The notes beneath the pieces were generated by a model, which worked only from the letters and a program-made list of their open reading frames with translations, did no database searches and was not told where the DNA came from. Shown here in pieces: positions 8,075 to 16,178 of a stretch of 64,000 bases of DNA. Position numbers and translations under genes: made by a program. The stretch spans positions 310,001 to 374,000 of the forward strand of contig NZ_AWOR01000068.1 of assembly GCF_000761245.1 (NCBI RefSeq), read 5' to 3'. This DNA comes from Comamonas testosteroni (GTDB lineage: Bacteria; Pseudomonadota; Gammaproteobacteria; Burkholderiales; Burkholderiaceae_C). Position 1 is the stretch's first letter, and each line of letters opens with the position of its first letter.

Positions 8075-8794
8075 TTACAAGGCGGGAAGTTCGCGGGGGC
8101 GCAGGTCAAACACCAGCACCTCCGCGCCTTCGCCCTGATCGAAGCGCAAGGCACCGGCGTTGCGGATGCGGGCGCCGTCGCCTTCGGACAGGCGCTCGCC
8201 GTTGACATTCAGGCTGCCGCGGGCCACATGCACATAGACGTGGCGCTCTGGCCCCACATCGAGTTCGGCAGACTCTTCGCCGTCGAACAGGCCTGCATAG
8301 ACCCGCGCGTCCTGGCGCACGGCCAGCGTGCCGTCCTGGCCTTCGGGGGCGATGATCAGACGCAGGCGACCGCGCTTGTCGGCATCGCCCACATGGACCT
8401 GCTGGTAACGGGGAGAAGCACCGCGTTCGCCTGGAACGATCCAGATCTGCAGAAAGTGCACGGGGTCCTGGGCCGAATGGTTGAACTCGCTGTGCTGCAC
8501 GCCGGTGCCGGCGCTCATCATCTGCACGTCGCCGGGGCGGATCACCGAGCCCGTGCCCATGGAGTCCTTGTGCTCCAGAGCGCCGTCCAGCACGTAGGAG
8601 AAGATTTCCATGTCGCGGTGGCCGTGGGTGCCGAAACCCTGGCCGGGGGACACCTGGTCATCGTTGATAACCAGCAGGTCCGAGAAGCCTTGCTGGTTCA
8701 GATCACGGTAGTGGCCGAAGGAGAAGGTATGACGCGATTGCAGCCAGCCATGGTTGGCGCGACCGCGGTGGTTGGATTGGCGAACTTCAAGCAT
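8075..8794 (-). CDS. Pirin-family protein (YhhW-type)
   Basis: A 239-residue bicupin. The N-terminal cupin holds the metal ligands in THGHRDMEIFSYVLDG and the downstream GVQHSEFN. Bacterial pirins of this length resemble YhhW, which has quercetin 2,3-dioxygenase activity. GGAG lies six bases before the ATG at 8794 (MLEVRQSN); an ATG at 8800 is too close to that site to be preferred. It is the first gene of the operon and faces a LysR gene across a 177-bp intergenic region. Together with the hydrolases it may handle a phenolic or quinonoid compound, which is an inference. Confidence 0.88.
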   Translation of the reverse strand: MLEVRQSNHRGRANHGWLQSRHTFSFGHYRDLNQQGFSDLLVINDDQVSPGQGFGTHGHRDMEIFSYVLDGALEHKDSMGTGSVIRPGDVQMMSAGTGVQHSEFNHSAQDPVHFLQIWIVPGERGASPRYQQVHVGDADKRGRLRLIIAPEGQDGTLAVRQDARVYAGLFDGEESAELDVGPERHVYVHVARGSLNVNGERLSEGDGARIRNAGALRFDQGEGAEVLVFDLRPRELPAL

Positions 8795-8929
8795 TTTCAT
8801 CTCCAAAAAAATCGATCAATTTCACACTTCCTGCTGCAGGCCTTCTTGCCTTTTTTCGCTGCGTTTCGTGTTGCGATGGATGAAGTATCGGCGGCCAACA
8901 AAGGTCAAATATTGAAAGAAAAATGCTTT

Positions 8930-8952
8930 AATCATCGAAAATTTCGATGATT
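8930..8952. promoter_or_regulatory. LysR-type operator between pirin and lysR genes
   Basis: A perfect dyad with 11-bp arms (AATCATCGAAA and its complement) around one central base. It contains the T-N11-A core (T at 8935, A at 8947) expected of LysR-family sites. It lies 19 bases before the lysR start and about 135 bases before pirin, so it can serve both autoregulation and activation of the divergent operon. Confidence 0.75.
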
Positions 8953-8971
8953 AGTTTTTACACACCCCACC

Positions 8972-9874
8972 ATGCTCAAACTCTCTCTGGAAGCCATTGA
9001 ACTCGTGGATGCCATCGCGCGCTATGGTTCTTTCGCCAGCGCGGCCGAACGCCTGCACAAAGTGCCATCGACCATTTCCTATGCCGTATCCAAACTGGAA
9101 GAGCAACTGGGCCTGAACCTTTTCATGCGCAACGGCCCGCGCGTCAGCCTCACGCCTGCAGGTGAGGAACTGCTCAAGGAAGGGCGCTGGCTGCTGGCGG
9201 CAGCGCGCCAACTCGAGTCCCGGCTGCACCAGGTTGCTACGGGGTTTGAAACCGAAATTCGCCTGGTCCACGACTCACTGATTCCCACCAGTGCGTTCGG
9301 CCCCGAAATCCAGGCTTTCGAAGCCTTGAACAGCGGCACGCGCCTGCGCATCGGCAGCGAGACCCTGACCGGTACCTGGGAAGCCCTGCGCGAAGGCCGG
9401 GCCGACCTGGTGGTGGCTGCGGGCGAAGGCCCGGCCGGCGGCGGCTACAAGGCGGTGGCCGTGGGCCAGCTCGACTTTGTGTTCTGCGTGACAGCCAGCC
9501 ACCCGCTTGCCCGCCTGGGTCGACCGCTGGCGCGCAGCGATCTGCTGGAGCACACGGCCATAGTAGTTGGCGACGGCGCGCGTTCGCTAACCGACCGCAC
9601 CGTGGGTCTGTTGGCGGGCCAGCGCCGGATCACCGTGCCCGATATGCAGGCCAAAATCCAATGCCAGATTGCAGGCCTGGGCCTTGGCTTCCTGCCGCGC
9701 GCCTGCGTGCGCGTGGAGCTGGAAACGGGGATGCTGGTGGAACTGCCGGTGGAGGAGCCACGCCCGCCCGAGACCTTCTGGCTGGCCTGGCGCAGCGATG
9801 CGCGTGGCCGCGCACAGCAATGGTGGCGCGAGCGCCTGAACCGCCAGTTGCTGCCCGGCATACTCCCCTATTGA
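8972..9874 (+). CDS. LysR-family transcriptional regulator
   Basis: A 300-residue regulator with an N-terminal winged helix (residues 1-60: AIARYGSFASAAERLHKVPSTIS) and a periplasmic-binding-like effector domain. Divergent orientation to the pirin operon and the palindrome just ahead of its start make it the probable regulator of that operon. The effector is unknown. A hairpin terminator begins two bases after the stop codon. Confidence 0.9.
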   Translation: MLKLSLEAIELVDAIARYGSFASAAERLHKVPSTISYAVSKLEEQLGLNLFMRNGPRVSLTPAGEELLKEGRWLLAAARQLESRLHQVATGFETEIRLVHDSLIPTSAFGPEIQAFEALNSGTRLRIGSETLTGTWEALREGRADLVVAAGEGPAGGGYKAVAVGQLDFVFCVTASHPLARLGRPLARSDLLEHTAIVVGDGARSLTDRTVGLLAGQRRITVPDMQAKIQCQIAGLGLGFLPRACVRVELETGMLVELPVEEPRPPETFWLAWRSDARGRAQQWWRERLNRQLLPGILPY

Positions 9875-9875
9875 A

Positions 9876-9908
9876 AACAGCCCTGCAACGCAAGATTGCA
9901 GGGCTGTT
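9876..9908. terminator. Hairpin terminator between lysR and the Bug gene
   Basis: AACAGCCCTGCAA pairs perfectly with TTGCAGGGCTGTT over a 7-base loop. The genes converge here. The T-tract is short on both strands (TTTT at the minus-strand side), so it is probably bidirectional but not strongly intrinsic. Confidence 0.65.
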
Positions 9909-9983
9909 GCTGTGCGACGGACGAGGTCTGCTGAACGGCTCACGCCATGCGCCATGACCTCGCGAAGTCCAGGGACGGGACGA

Positions 9984-10958
9984 TCAGTCCAGCTTCACGC
10001 CAGCGACCTTGATCACCTCGCCCCAGCGTTTGGCTTCGGTGCGAGCCAACTGGTGGAACTGCTCGGGCGTACCGGGCAGGGCTTCCATGCCGAAGTCAGC
10101 CATGCGCTTGACCACGTCGGGGTCCTTGAGGGCTTTTTGCAGGTCTGCATTGAGACGCTGCACGATGGCTGGCGGCAATCCCTTGGGAGCCAGAATGCCC
10201 TGGAAGGCATAGACCTCGGAATCCTTGAGACCCAGCTCGGCCAGCGTGGGAACATTGGGCAGATTGGGCACGCGCTTGGCCGTGCCTATGGCCAGAGCCC
10301 GCACCTTGCCGGACTGAATCACCGGCAGGCCCGATGCCAAATCCAGGAACATGCAGGGCACCTGGCCACCCATCACATCGGCCAGGGCGGGCGCAGCGCC
10401 CTTGTAAGGGATATGGGTCAAACTCGTGCCGGTGCGGTTCTTGAACAGCTCCATGGCCAGATGGTGGGGCGAGCCATTGCCGGGCGAGGCGTAGTTGAGC
10501 TTGCCGGGGTTGGCCTTGGCATAGGCCAGGAATTCCTTGAAATCCTTGGCTTCGAACGCGGGGTTGACCACCAGCGCCATGGGGAAGCGGCTGATGCCGC
10601 CCACATAGGTGAAATCCTTGTCGGGGCTGAAGGGCAGCTTGCTGAACAGGTGCTCATTGAACGCCAGGATGGCGTTGTCGGCCGACATGATGGTGTAGCC
10701 ATCGGGCTTGGCCGAGGCGACGAGCTGGCCGCCGATATTCGTCGAGGCGCCGGGACGGTTGTCCACCACGATGGTCTGGTTCAGCGTCTTGCGCATGGAC
10801 TCGGCCACGGTGCGGGCCAGCACATCGGTACCGCCTCCGGGTGGGTAGGGCACTACCCAGCGCACAGGGTTGGCGGGCCAGTCCTGCGCCATGGCGAAGG
10901 GGGATGCGGCAGCAGCCGAGCTGGCTGCCACGGCAGCCAGGAATTGACGACGATCCAT
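9984..10958 (-). CDS. Bug-family (TctC-like) extracytoplasmic solute receptor
   Basis: A 324-residue substrate-binding protein of the tripartite tricarboxylate transporter family, greatly expanded in Burkholderiales. It has a signal peptide (DRRQFLAAVAASSAAAASPFAMAQ, with a twin-Arg-like start), the Bug motif VPYPPGGGTDVLAR, and SPGNGSPHHLA in the ligand cleft. AAGGAG precedes the start. No membrane subunits (TctA/TctB) are adjacent, which is usual for orphan Bug proteins. It may serve the neighbouring FAH or pirin catabolic genes, but nothing fixes its ligand. Confidence 0.9.
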   Translation of the reverse strand: MDRRQFLAAVAASSAAAASPFAMAQDWPANPVRWVVPYPPGGGTDVLARTVAESMRKTLNQTIVVDNRPGASTNIGGQLVASAKPDGYTIMSADNAILAFNEHLFSKLPFSPDKDFTYVGGISRFPMALVVNPAFEAKDFKEFLAYAKANPGKLNYASPGNGSPHHLAMELFKNRTGTSLTHIPYKGAAPALADVMGGQVPCMFLDLASGLPVIQSGKVRALAIGTAKRVPNLPNVPTLAELGLKDSEVYAFQGILAPKGLPPAIVQRLNADLQKALKDPDVVKRMADFGMEALPGTPEQFHQLARTEAKRWGEVIKVAGVKLD

Positions 10959-11026
10959 CGTTTGTCTCCTTGAGGGTGATGTAGGGGGTTGTGGAATGAT
11001 TTTTAGACCCCGCCAGGCTGCCTTTT

Positions 11027-11056
11027 CTATTAATTGATAGCTGCCTGCGCTTGTCT
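11027..11056. repeat. Half copy of the CAAGCGC hairpin repeat
   Basis: Read on the minus strand this stretch contains CAAGCGCAGGCAGCT, the same 15 bases as the right arm of the full hairpin at 48152-48240. It lies directly after the stop of the TraB/GumN gene. Confidence 0.6.
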
Positions 11057-12097
11057 CTATTCGGCTTGAATCGGCTTTGACTCCGATTTTTGTATGGATG
11101 GCGGTTTGAAGCTCACGCGCTCGACCTGATAGCCTTTCTGACGCAGCAGCTCAGGCAGGCCCTTAGGCCCGACCATGTGCAGCGCACCCACGGCAGCAAA
11201 CACGGTCTTGCCCTGCTGGAGCTGACGAACAATGCCATCTGCCATACCCGGATTGCGTCCATCCATGAGGCGCGCGTACTTGAGCCGATCACGCTCGGTC
11301 TTGATGCAGTCGCACCAGTCGGCATAGTTCTCCAGCTGTTTTTCATTGCCGCTGGCCCAGATATTCGCCAGCTGCTGCAGGATTTCCGGAGCCTTGGGGT
11401 CATCAAGCTGGTCCAGCCCGTCGCGCACGCTTTCCTGGACCTCCGCAGGGTCGTCGGAAAGCAGCTCCTCGAGCTGGGTCTGCGCCGACTCCAGCCCCAG
11501 CACGGGCTTGTGCAATGCATGGGCCATGCCTGCCAGCAGCAGATCGGCGCCAAACTCGGCCACCAGCCCCTGCTTGCGGCCCAGTTGGCTGACCAGTCCC
11601 AGCAGCTGAGCGTCCGGGCGTTGTGTGCTCAGATGCTCGGCACAGGCCTGCTTTCGCTGCTGCGCCAGCCGGGCTTCCAGCTCTGCGGGCAGCGCAGGGG
11701 CGTCGACACGGGCCTGGAAGCCTTCGATCAACTGCTGCATGACCTGCGGATTCAGCACATCAAGCTCCAGCGCCAGCAGGTCCGCCCCATACATGGAGCG
11801 CACGATGGTGCGGCCGGGCAAGATCCACTCCCGCTTGCCTACATGCAAAGTGCCGTAAAGCCAGCTGGTGCGCTCGCCGTCCTGCACGCGCCAGAGCAGG
11901 CCTCTGTCCTGCATATGGGGGGCCATGGCCTGCACTTCAGCGGGCGTTGGCAGGCTGAACGGCGGCGGGCAACTGGCAGCAGATTCGGCGGCAGGCTCTG
12001 CCGCCATGGACAGGCCCGTCAACAAAGCGAGCGCCATGGCCGGCACGGCCTTCAGAGGCAAAATCCAGCGCGAGAGATTAAGACTTGGCATGGGCAT
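11057..12097 (-). CDS. TraB/GumN-family protein
   Basis: A 346-residue exported protein with an N-terminal signal (LPLKAVPAMALALLTG). Family hallmarks are WLYGTLHVGKREW near residue 80 and the C-terminal GALHMVGPKGLPELL, which carry the paired GxxH motifs thought to bind metal in TraB/Tiki-type proteases. The function in bacteria is not established. It follows the FAH gene by 18 bases on the same strand, so the two are probably cotranscribed, although no functional link is apparent. Two nearby ATG codons (12097 and 12091) are possible starts. Confidence 0.82.
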   Translation of the reverse strand: MPMPSLNLSRWILPLKAVPAMALALLTGLSMAAEPAAESAASCPPPFSLPTPAEVQAMAPHMQDRGLLWRVQDGERTSWLYGTLHVGKREWILPGRTIVRSMYGADLLALELDVLNPQVMQQLIEGFQARVDAPALPAELEARLAQQRKQACAEHLSTQRPDAQLLGLVSQLGRKQGLVAEFGADLLLAGMAHALHKPVLGLESAQTQLEELLSDDPAEVQESVRDGLDQLDDPKAPEILQQLANIWASGNEKQLENYADWCDCIKTERDRLKYARLMDGRNPGMADGIVRQLQQGKTVFAAVGALHMVGPKGLPELLRQKGYQVERVSFKPPSIQKSESKPIQAE

Positions 12098-12115
12098 GGC
12101 GGCTACAACGAGGGC

Positions 12116-13186
12116 TTAGTCTTCAGAGCTATCGACAGGCTGAGCTTCGGGCAAGTCATCCTTGCTGCCTCCGGGCGGCGCAATGTTCTGGTCGATGGCA
12201 CCGAAAATGCTCTGGCCGTCCTTGCCCTTCATCTCGATGCGGATGGTGTCGCCGAACTGCATGAACTCGGTCTTGGGCGCGCCATCCTGAATGGTCTCTA
12301 TGCAGCGCTTTTCAGCGATGCAGCTATAGCCCTTGGGCCATTCCATGCGCTTGTTCTTGCCGCTGCCGGTCTCCACGCCCTTGTTGCTCACCGTGCCGCT
12401 GCCCACAATGGAGCCGGCGCGTACATTGCGGGTCTTGGCGATATGGGCGATCAGCTGGCCGAAGTGAAAAGTCATCTCCTCGCCCGCATCGCACATGCCG
12501 ACCTTGCGGCCGTTCCAGGTGCTCTGCAGCGTCAGATGCAGACGGCCGCTCTTCCAGGCATCGCCCAGCTCGTCCAGTGTCACAGCCACGGGACTGAAGG
12601 CCGTGGCGGGCTTGCTCTGGAAGAATCCGAAGCCCTTGGCCAGTTCGCCAGGTATCAGATTGCGCAGGCTCACGTCATTGGCCAGCATGACGAGACGGAT
12701 GCCGTCCAGTGCATCCCTGGCATCCGTGCCCATGGGCACGTCGCCGGTGACGACGGCGATCTCGGCCTCAAAGTCTATGCCCATGGCCGTGTTGGGGACG
12801 ATCACATCGTCGCAGGGGCCGATGAAATCATCGCTGCCGCCCTGGTACATCAGCGGGTCGGTGTAGAAGTTGGCCGGCACCTCGGCATTGCGCGCCTTAC
12901 GTACCAGCTCCACATGGTTGATATAGGCCGAGCCATCGGCCCACTGATAAGCTCGCGGCAGCGGTGCCATGCAGCGTTGGGGATCAAAGGGAAACGCGTG
13001 GCGGGCCTTGCCATGATTGAGTTCGTGCGACAGATCCTGCAGCTGGGGGGCCATATAGCTCCAGTCATCCAGCACCTGCTGCATGCGATTGGCAATGCCG
13101 GTGGCATAGCAGGCCTGGCTCAGGTCACGCGAGACCACGACCAGTTGCCCGTCACGCGAGCCATCCTTGTAGGTTGCCAGTTTCAT
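12116..13186 (-). CDS. Fumarylacetoacetate hydrolase-family protein
   Basis: A 356-residue protein with an N-terminal FAH-type cap (MKLATYKDGSRDGQLVVVS) and the catalytic core containing GIDFEAEIAVVTGDVP (acidic metal ligands) and GSGTVSNKG near the C-terminus. The FAH superfamily hydrolyses or decarboxylates acylpyruvates and related 2-keto acids at the end of aromatic pathways. AGAGGGACAGAG precedes the ATG. It is divergent from an IclR gene, the usual partner of aromatic catabolic genes. The exact substrate cannot be read from the sequence. Confidence 0.87.
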   Translation of the reverse strand: MKLATYKDGSRDGQLVVVSRDLSQACYATGIANRMQQVLDDWSYMAPQLQDLSHELNHGKARHAFPFDPQRCMAPLPRAYQWADGSAYINHVELVRKARNAEVPANFYTDPLMYQGGSDDFIGPCDDVIVPNTAMGIDFEAEIAVVTGDVPMGTDARDALDGIRLVMLANDVSLRNLIPGELAKGFGFFQSKPATAFSPVAVTLDELGDAWKSGRLHLTLQSTWNGRKVGMCDAGEEMTFHFGQLIAHIAKTRNVRAGSIVGSGTVSNKGVETGSGKNKRMEWPKGYSCIAEKRCIETIQDGAPKTEFMQFGDTIRIEMKGKDGQSIFGAIDQNIAPPGGSKDDLPEAQPVDSSED

Positions 13187-13255
13187 TCTCTGTCCCTCTG
13201 CTCACGGCAGCGGTGCTGGCACAATGCCTGACAACGCTAGCCAAAATTACGATTG

Positions 13256-13271
13256 GTTAAATTGATTTAAC
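13256..13271. promoter_or_regulatory. Candidate IclR operator
   Basis: GTTAAAT and ATTTAAC form a perfect dyad around TG, flanked on both sides by a direct repeat TACGATT. It is the only AT-rich part of the 109-bp gap between the divergent FAH and IclR genes and lies 24 bases before the IclR start. Confidence 0.55.
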
Positions 13272-13295
13272 TAAACAAAATACGATTCTATTGCA

Positions 13296-14087
13296 ATGGA
13301 AAAGGAACGCGCAGGGATTCAGTCGGTCGAAGTGGGTTTCTCCCTCGTCGAGGCGCTGGCACAGGCCAGCGGACCGCTGATGCTCAAGGATGTCGCCGCC
13401 GCCGCCGGCATGAGTGCCGCCAAGGCTCACCGCTATCTGGTGAGCTTTCAGCGCATCGGACTGGTAACCCAGGACGAACGCAATTCGCGCTACGACCTGG
13501 GCCCTGCGGCGCTGAAGATCGGCCTAGCCTCGCTGGCCCGTCTAGACCCGGTGCGCCTGGCACGTGAACGCATCCCGGCACTGCTTGAGTCCCTTAATCA
13601 CACGCTGGCCATCGCTGTCTGGGGCAATCATGGCCCGACCATCGTGCATTGGGAGGAATCGGCGCAGTCCGTCACCGCCAACCTGCGCCTAGGCGACGTC
13701 ATGCCCATGCTGGCATCGGCCACGGGGCGCTGCTTCGGCGCCTGGCTGCCGCGCGAGGCGACTGCCGCATTGCTGGAGCCCGAAATCGAGCGTGCGCGCA
13801 AAGCCCGGCGCCAAGACCTGCCCCAGACCGAGGAAGCCGTGGCGGCCATACTGGCCGAAGTGCGCGAGCGCGGTACGGCCCGCGTGGTCGACACCGTGCT
13901 GCCGGGCATCGTGGCTTTTTGCGTGCCGGTCTTCGACGCGTCCGGCCATATCGTGCTGGGGCTGATGACCCTGGGCTCGCTCGCGACTTTCGACCCGGAC
14001 TATGGTGGTGCAATAGACGCGCCGCTGCAGGCAGCCGCCCGCCAGCTTTCCAGCGATCTGGGCTGGCGCGCCGATCCCAACCACTGA
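13296..14087 (+). CDS. IclR-family transcriptional regulator
   Basis: A 263-residue regulator: winged helix in residues 10-70 (LKDVAAAAGMSAAKAHRYLVSFQRIGLV) followed by an IclR effector domain with the conserved TATGRCFGAW-like segment (ASATGRCFGAWL) and a C-terminal GIVAFCVPVFD strand. It is divergent from the FAH-traB pair and probably regulates it. The next gene on the same strand starts 25 bases downstream. Confidence 0.9.
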   Translation: MEKERAGIQSVEVGFSLVEALAQASGPLMLKDVAAAAGMSAAKAHRYLVSFQRIGLVTQDERNSRYDLGPAALKIGLASLARLDPVRLARERIPALLESLNHTLAIAVWGNHGPTIVHWEESAQSVTANLRLGDVMPMLASATGRCFGAWLPREATAALLEPEIERARKARRQDLPQTEEAVAAILAEVRERGTARVVDTVLPGIVAFCVPVFDASGHIVLGLMTLGSLATFDPDYGGAIDAPLQAAARQLSSDLGWRADPNH

Positions 14088-14112
14088 AACCCGCAATCTC
14101 CGAATCACGCTC

Positions 14113-15264
14113 ATGGGCCGCTCCCCTCAGGCAAGCCAGGCACACAAGACTCTGCTGCCCATCACCGGCTTGGTGTTGGCAGCCCATGGGCTGTTGCTCT
14201 GGGGTCTGCCAGAGCCGAGCCCCCCAGACAGGCCTGCCGACGCCCAGATCGTCATGGAGACGCGCATGCTGCAGGCGCCCTCTCCTACCCCGCCACCGCC
14301 TGCCGCCCCCAAACCGGCTGTGCCACCAGCACCGACGCCCCAGACTGCACCCCGCAAGCCGGCTCCTGCTCCCGTGCCCGTTCCCGTACCGGACGCACAG
14401 GATTCCATACCAAATCCACCTCCAGACCAGGAGCCACAAACGCAAGGCGCTCCTGAAACAGAAGCACCCGCCAATAAAGAGCAGCCCACTGCTGCAGCAG
14501 AGCCGGCTTCCGAGCCCATGGCCGAGCCTCCCGAAGCCAATGGTGCCGACACGGCCCGCCCCATCCATGTCACGCCCGCAGGCAGCGCGCCGCTGCCGCC
14601 TAGCTCTGTGCTGCCCGTCACATTGCCCAACTCCGCCACGCTGGAGTTCAACGCCTCGGGTCAGGTCAAGGGTTTTCAATACTCGGCCAACGCCCAACTG
14701 CAGTGGCAGCATGACGGCCAGTATTACCAGGCCAGGCAATCGATCAGCATGTTCTTGCTGGGCGAGCGCGCCCAAACCAGCGAGGGGCTGATTACCCCCA
14801 AGGGCCTGCAGCCGCTCAACTTCAGCGACAAAGGGCGCAAAACTCAGTCCGCCGCCTTTGACGTGGCCAGCGGCAAGGCGCACTACAGCGGCGGCCAGAC
14901 CGATGCGGCCATTGGCGATGGCGTGCAGGACCGCCTCAGCGTCTTTCTGCAGCTCTCGGCCCTGATGGCCGCCGCCCCCGAAAAATACCCGCCAGGCACA
15001 CTAATAGAGCTGACTACCAGCAGCGCACGCTCGGCGGTGCGTTGGCAGTTCCGCGTGGGTGCCAGCGAGGCGCTGGAGCTGCCGTTTGGAAGCGTCATGG
15101 CGCTGCGCCTGGACAAGCTGCCCGGCAAAAGCAGCAGCGACCAGCGCGGCTCGGTGTGGCTGGCTCCGGCCATGCAATACCTGCCCGTGCGCATCAAGCT
15201 CAGCCAGGGGCAGGATGACTTTGTCGATCTGCAGCTCAAGAAATACCAGCCCGCCCCGCAATAG
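14113..15264 (+). CDS. DUF3108 domain protein with proline-rich linker
   Basis: A 383-residue protein with one N-terminal membrane anchor (LLPITGLVLAAHGLLLWGL), then about 120 residues rich in Pro and Ala (repeated PAPAPVPVPVP type), then a DUF3108 domain from about residue 170 (LEFNASGQVKGFQYSANAQLQW). The layout resembles TonB-like envelope proteins: a membrane anchor, an extended periplasmic spacer and a folded domain. DUF3108 proteins are widespread in betaproteobacteria and their function is unknown. It lies 25 bases after iclR. Confidence 0.82.
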   Translation: MGRSPQASQAHKTLLPITGLVLAAHGLLLWGLPEPSPPDRPADAQIVMETRMLQAPSPTPPPPAAPKPAVPPAPTPQTAPRKPAPAPVPVPVPDAQDSIPNPPPDQEPQTQGAPETEAPANKEQPTAAAEPASEPMAEPPEANGADTARPIHVTPAGSAPLPPSSVLPVTLPNSATLEFNASGQVKGFQYSANAQLQWQHDGQYYQARQSISMFLLGERAQTSEGLITPKGLQPLNFSDKGRKTQSAAFDVASGKAHYSGGQTDAAIGDGVQDRLSVFLQLSALMAAAPEKYPPGTLIELTTSSARSAVRWQFRVGASEALELPFGSVMALRLDKLPGKSSSDQRGSVWLAPAMQYLPVRIKLSQGQDDFVDLQLKKYQPAPQ

Positions 15265-15549
15265 CCCGCAGTGTCGCCTCCTGGCGTAAACCCCAAGGCC
15301 ACCGCATCGAAAGCGCTCACTTACATTCCAGCCAAGGCCTGCAACCTGCACCGGCTCGGGCTGAACGCTGTCGCAGCGCTCAAGGACTTGCCTACTACAG
15401 CTTGGGAAAACCGGTTGCCCACAACCATGTCAAATCCATGGAATACTGTGCTCAAGTGCCAAGAGCAGGCATTTCCACCTTGAAATGCGGCACCCTGTCG
15501 CCATATCCATGGCAGGCATGCTCATAACGGAAGTGAAAGGGGGAACACC

Positions 15550-15849
15550 ATGCAAATGCTTTACGACTCTGAATCCTTTGCGGTGCTCCATCTGCGTCCC
15601 GATATGGAAGCAGACGCTCCGGCAGGCAAAGCCAAGGCCGAGATCCAGCAACCCCATCAACTGCCGCGCCACGGCTTCGAGATCGTGGACAAGCGCTCGG
15701 GCAAGGAGGTGTATCTGGATGGCTCCTGGGCCGAAATGTTCCAGAAGCAGATCCTTGCCTGGCAGCAGGACGCCCCCACCGAGGAAGAGGTGGAGGAAAT
15801 TCTCGACACCTACACGGGCCTGGCCCAGCAGCCGGTCATCATTCACTGA
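15550..15849 (+). CDS. DUF3567 family protein
   Basis: A 99-residue soluble protein starting MQMLYDSESFAVLHL, with GFEIVDKRSGKEVYLDG and PTEEEVEEILDTYTG. This matches a small family conserved in Burkholderiales and of unknown function. AAAGGGGG upstream is a strong ribosome site. A 285-bp gap without a convincing gene precedes it, and a clean terminator follows, so it is probably monocistronic. Confidence 0.85.
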   Translation: MQMLYDSESFAVLHLRPDMEADAPAGKAKAEIQQPHQLPRHGFEIVDKRSGKEVYLDGSWAEMFQKQILAWQQDAPTEEEVEEILDTYTGLAQQPVIIH

Positions 15850-15860
15850 ACACCTTGCAA

Positions 15861-15886
15861 AAGCCACTCGAAAGAGTGGCTTTTTT
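15861..15886 (+). terminator. Rho-independent terminator after DUF3567 gene
   Basis: AAGCCACTC pairs with GAGTGGCTT around a GAAA tetraloop, followed by a run of T. The ideal tetraloop and T-tract make this one of the clearest terminators in the window. Confidence 0.92.
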
Positions 15887-15932
15887 CATGTCTGGGGACA
15901 TGCTTTAGCGCATGTCAGAAAAGCGCGAGCCG

Positions 15933-16178
15933 CTATGACTTTCTGCACAACAGCAGCAACACCCAGGCAGTCAGCATGCCGCCAAGAAAGCCAAGTAGCC
16001 ACCCTCCCGCCCCCAGCGCCTGCCAGTAGCCCCAGTCAATGCCCTGCTCTGCGCAGTGAATCTCGCACTGGGGGTTGTGCTCCCAGGCCATCCACATCAA
16101 AAGTCCGCCCATCGCAAAGCCGACGCAGGCGCTGATGATCAGGACCGGCTTCCAGGGATTTCGCCCAATGCGGATCAC
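15933..16178 (-). CDS. Small two-helix membrane protein
   Basis: An 81-residue protein with two hydrophobic helices (VLIISACVGFAMGGLLMWMAW and GGWLLGFLGGMLTAWVLLLLC) separated by a short loop with two Cys (NPQCEIHC). The preferred start is GTG at 16178, which overlaps the stop of the upstream AbrB-type gene as GTGA, a typical coupled start; a GTG at 16211 would overlap further. I do not recognise the family. Coupling suggests it works with, or is dosed like, the membrane protein encoded before it. Confidence 0.6.
   Translation of the reverse strand: MIRIGRNPWKPVLIISACVGFAMGGLLMWMAWEHNPQCEIHCAEQGIDWGYWQALGAGGWLLGFLGGMLTAWVLLLLCRKS

Noticed and set aside
11090-13231. A 713-codon frame opposite the TraB and FAH genes
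   Set aside because: It spans two real genes and their gap on the other strand and shows no domains or ribosome site.
15265-15549. Possible gene between the DUF3108 and DUF3567 genes
   Set aside because: Frames on both strands lack ribosome sites and plausible composition; I see nothing functional beyond the ribosome site of the DUF3567 gene.
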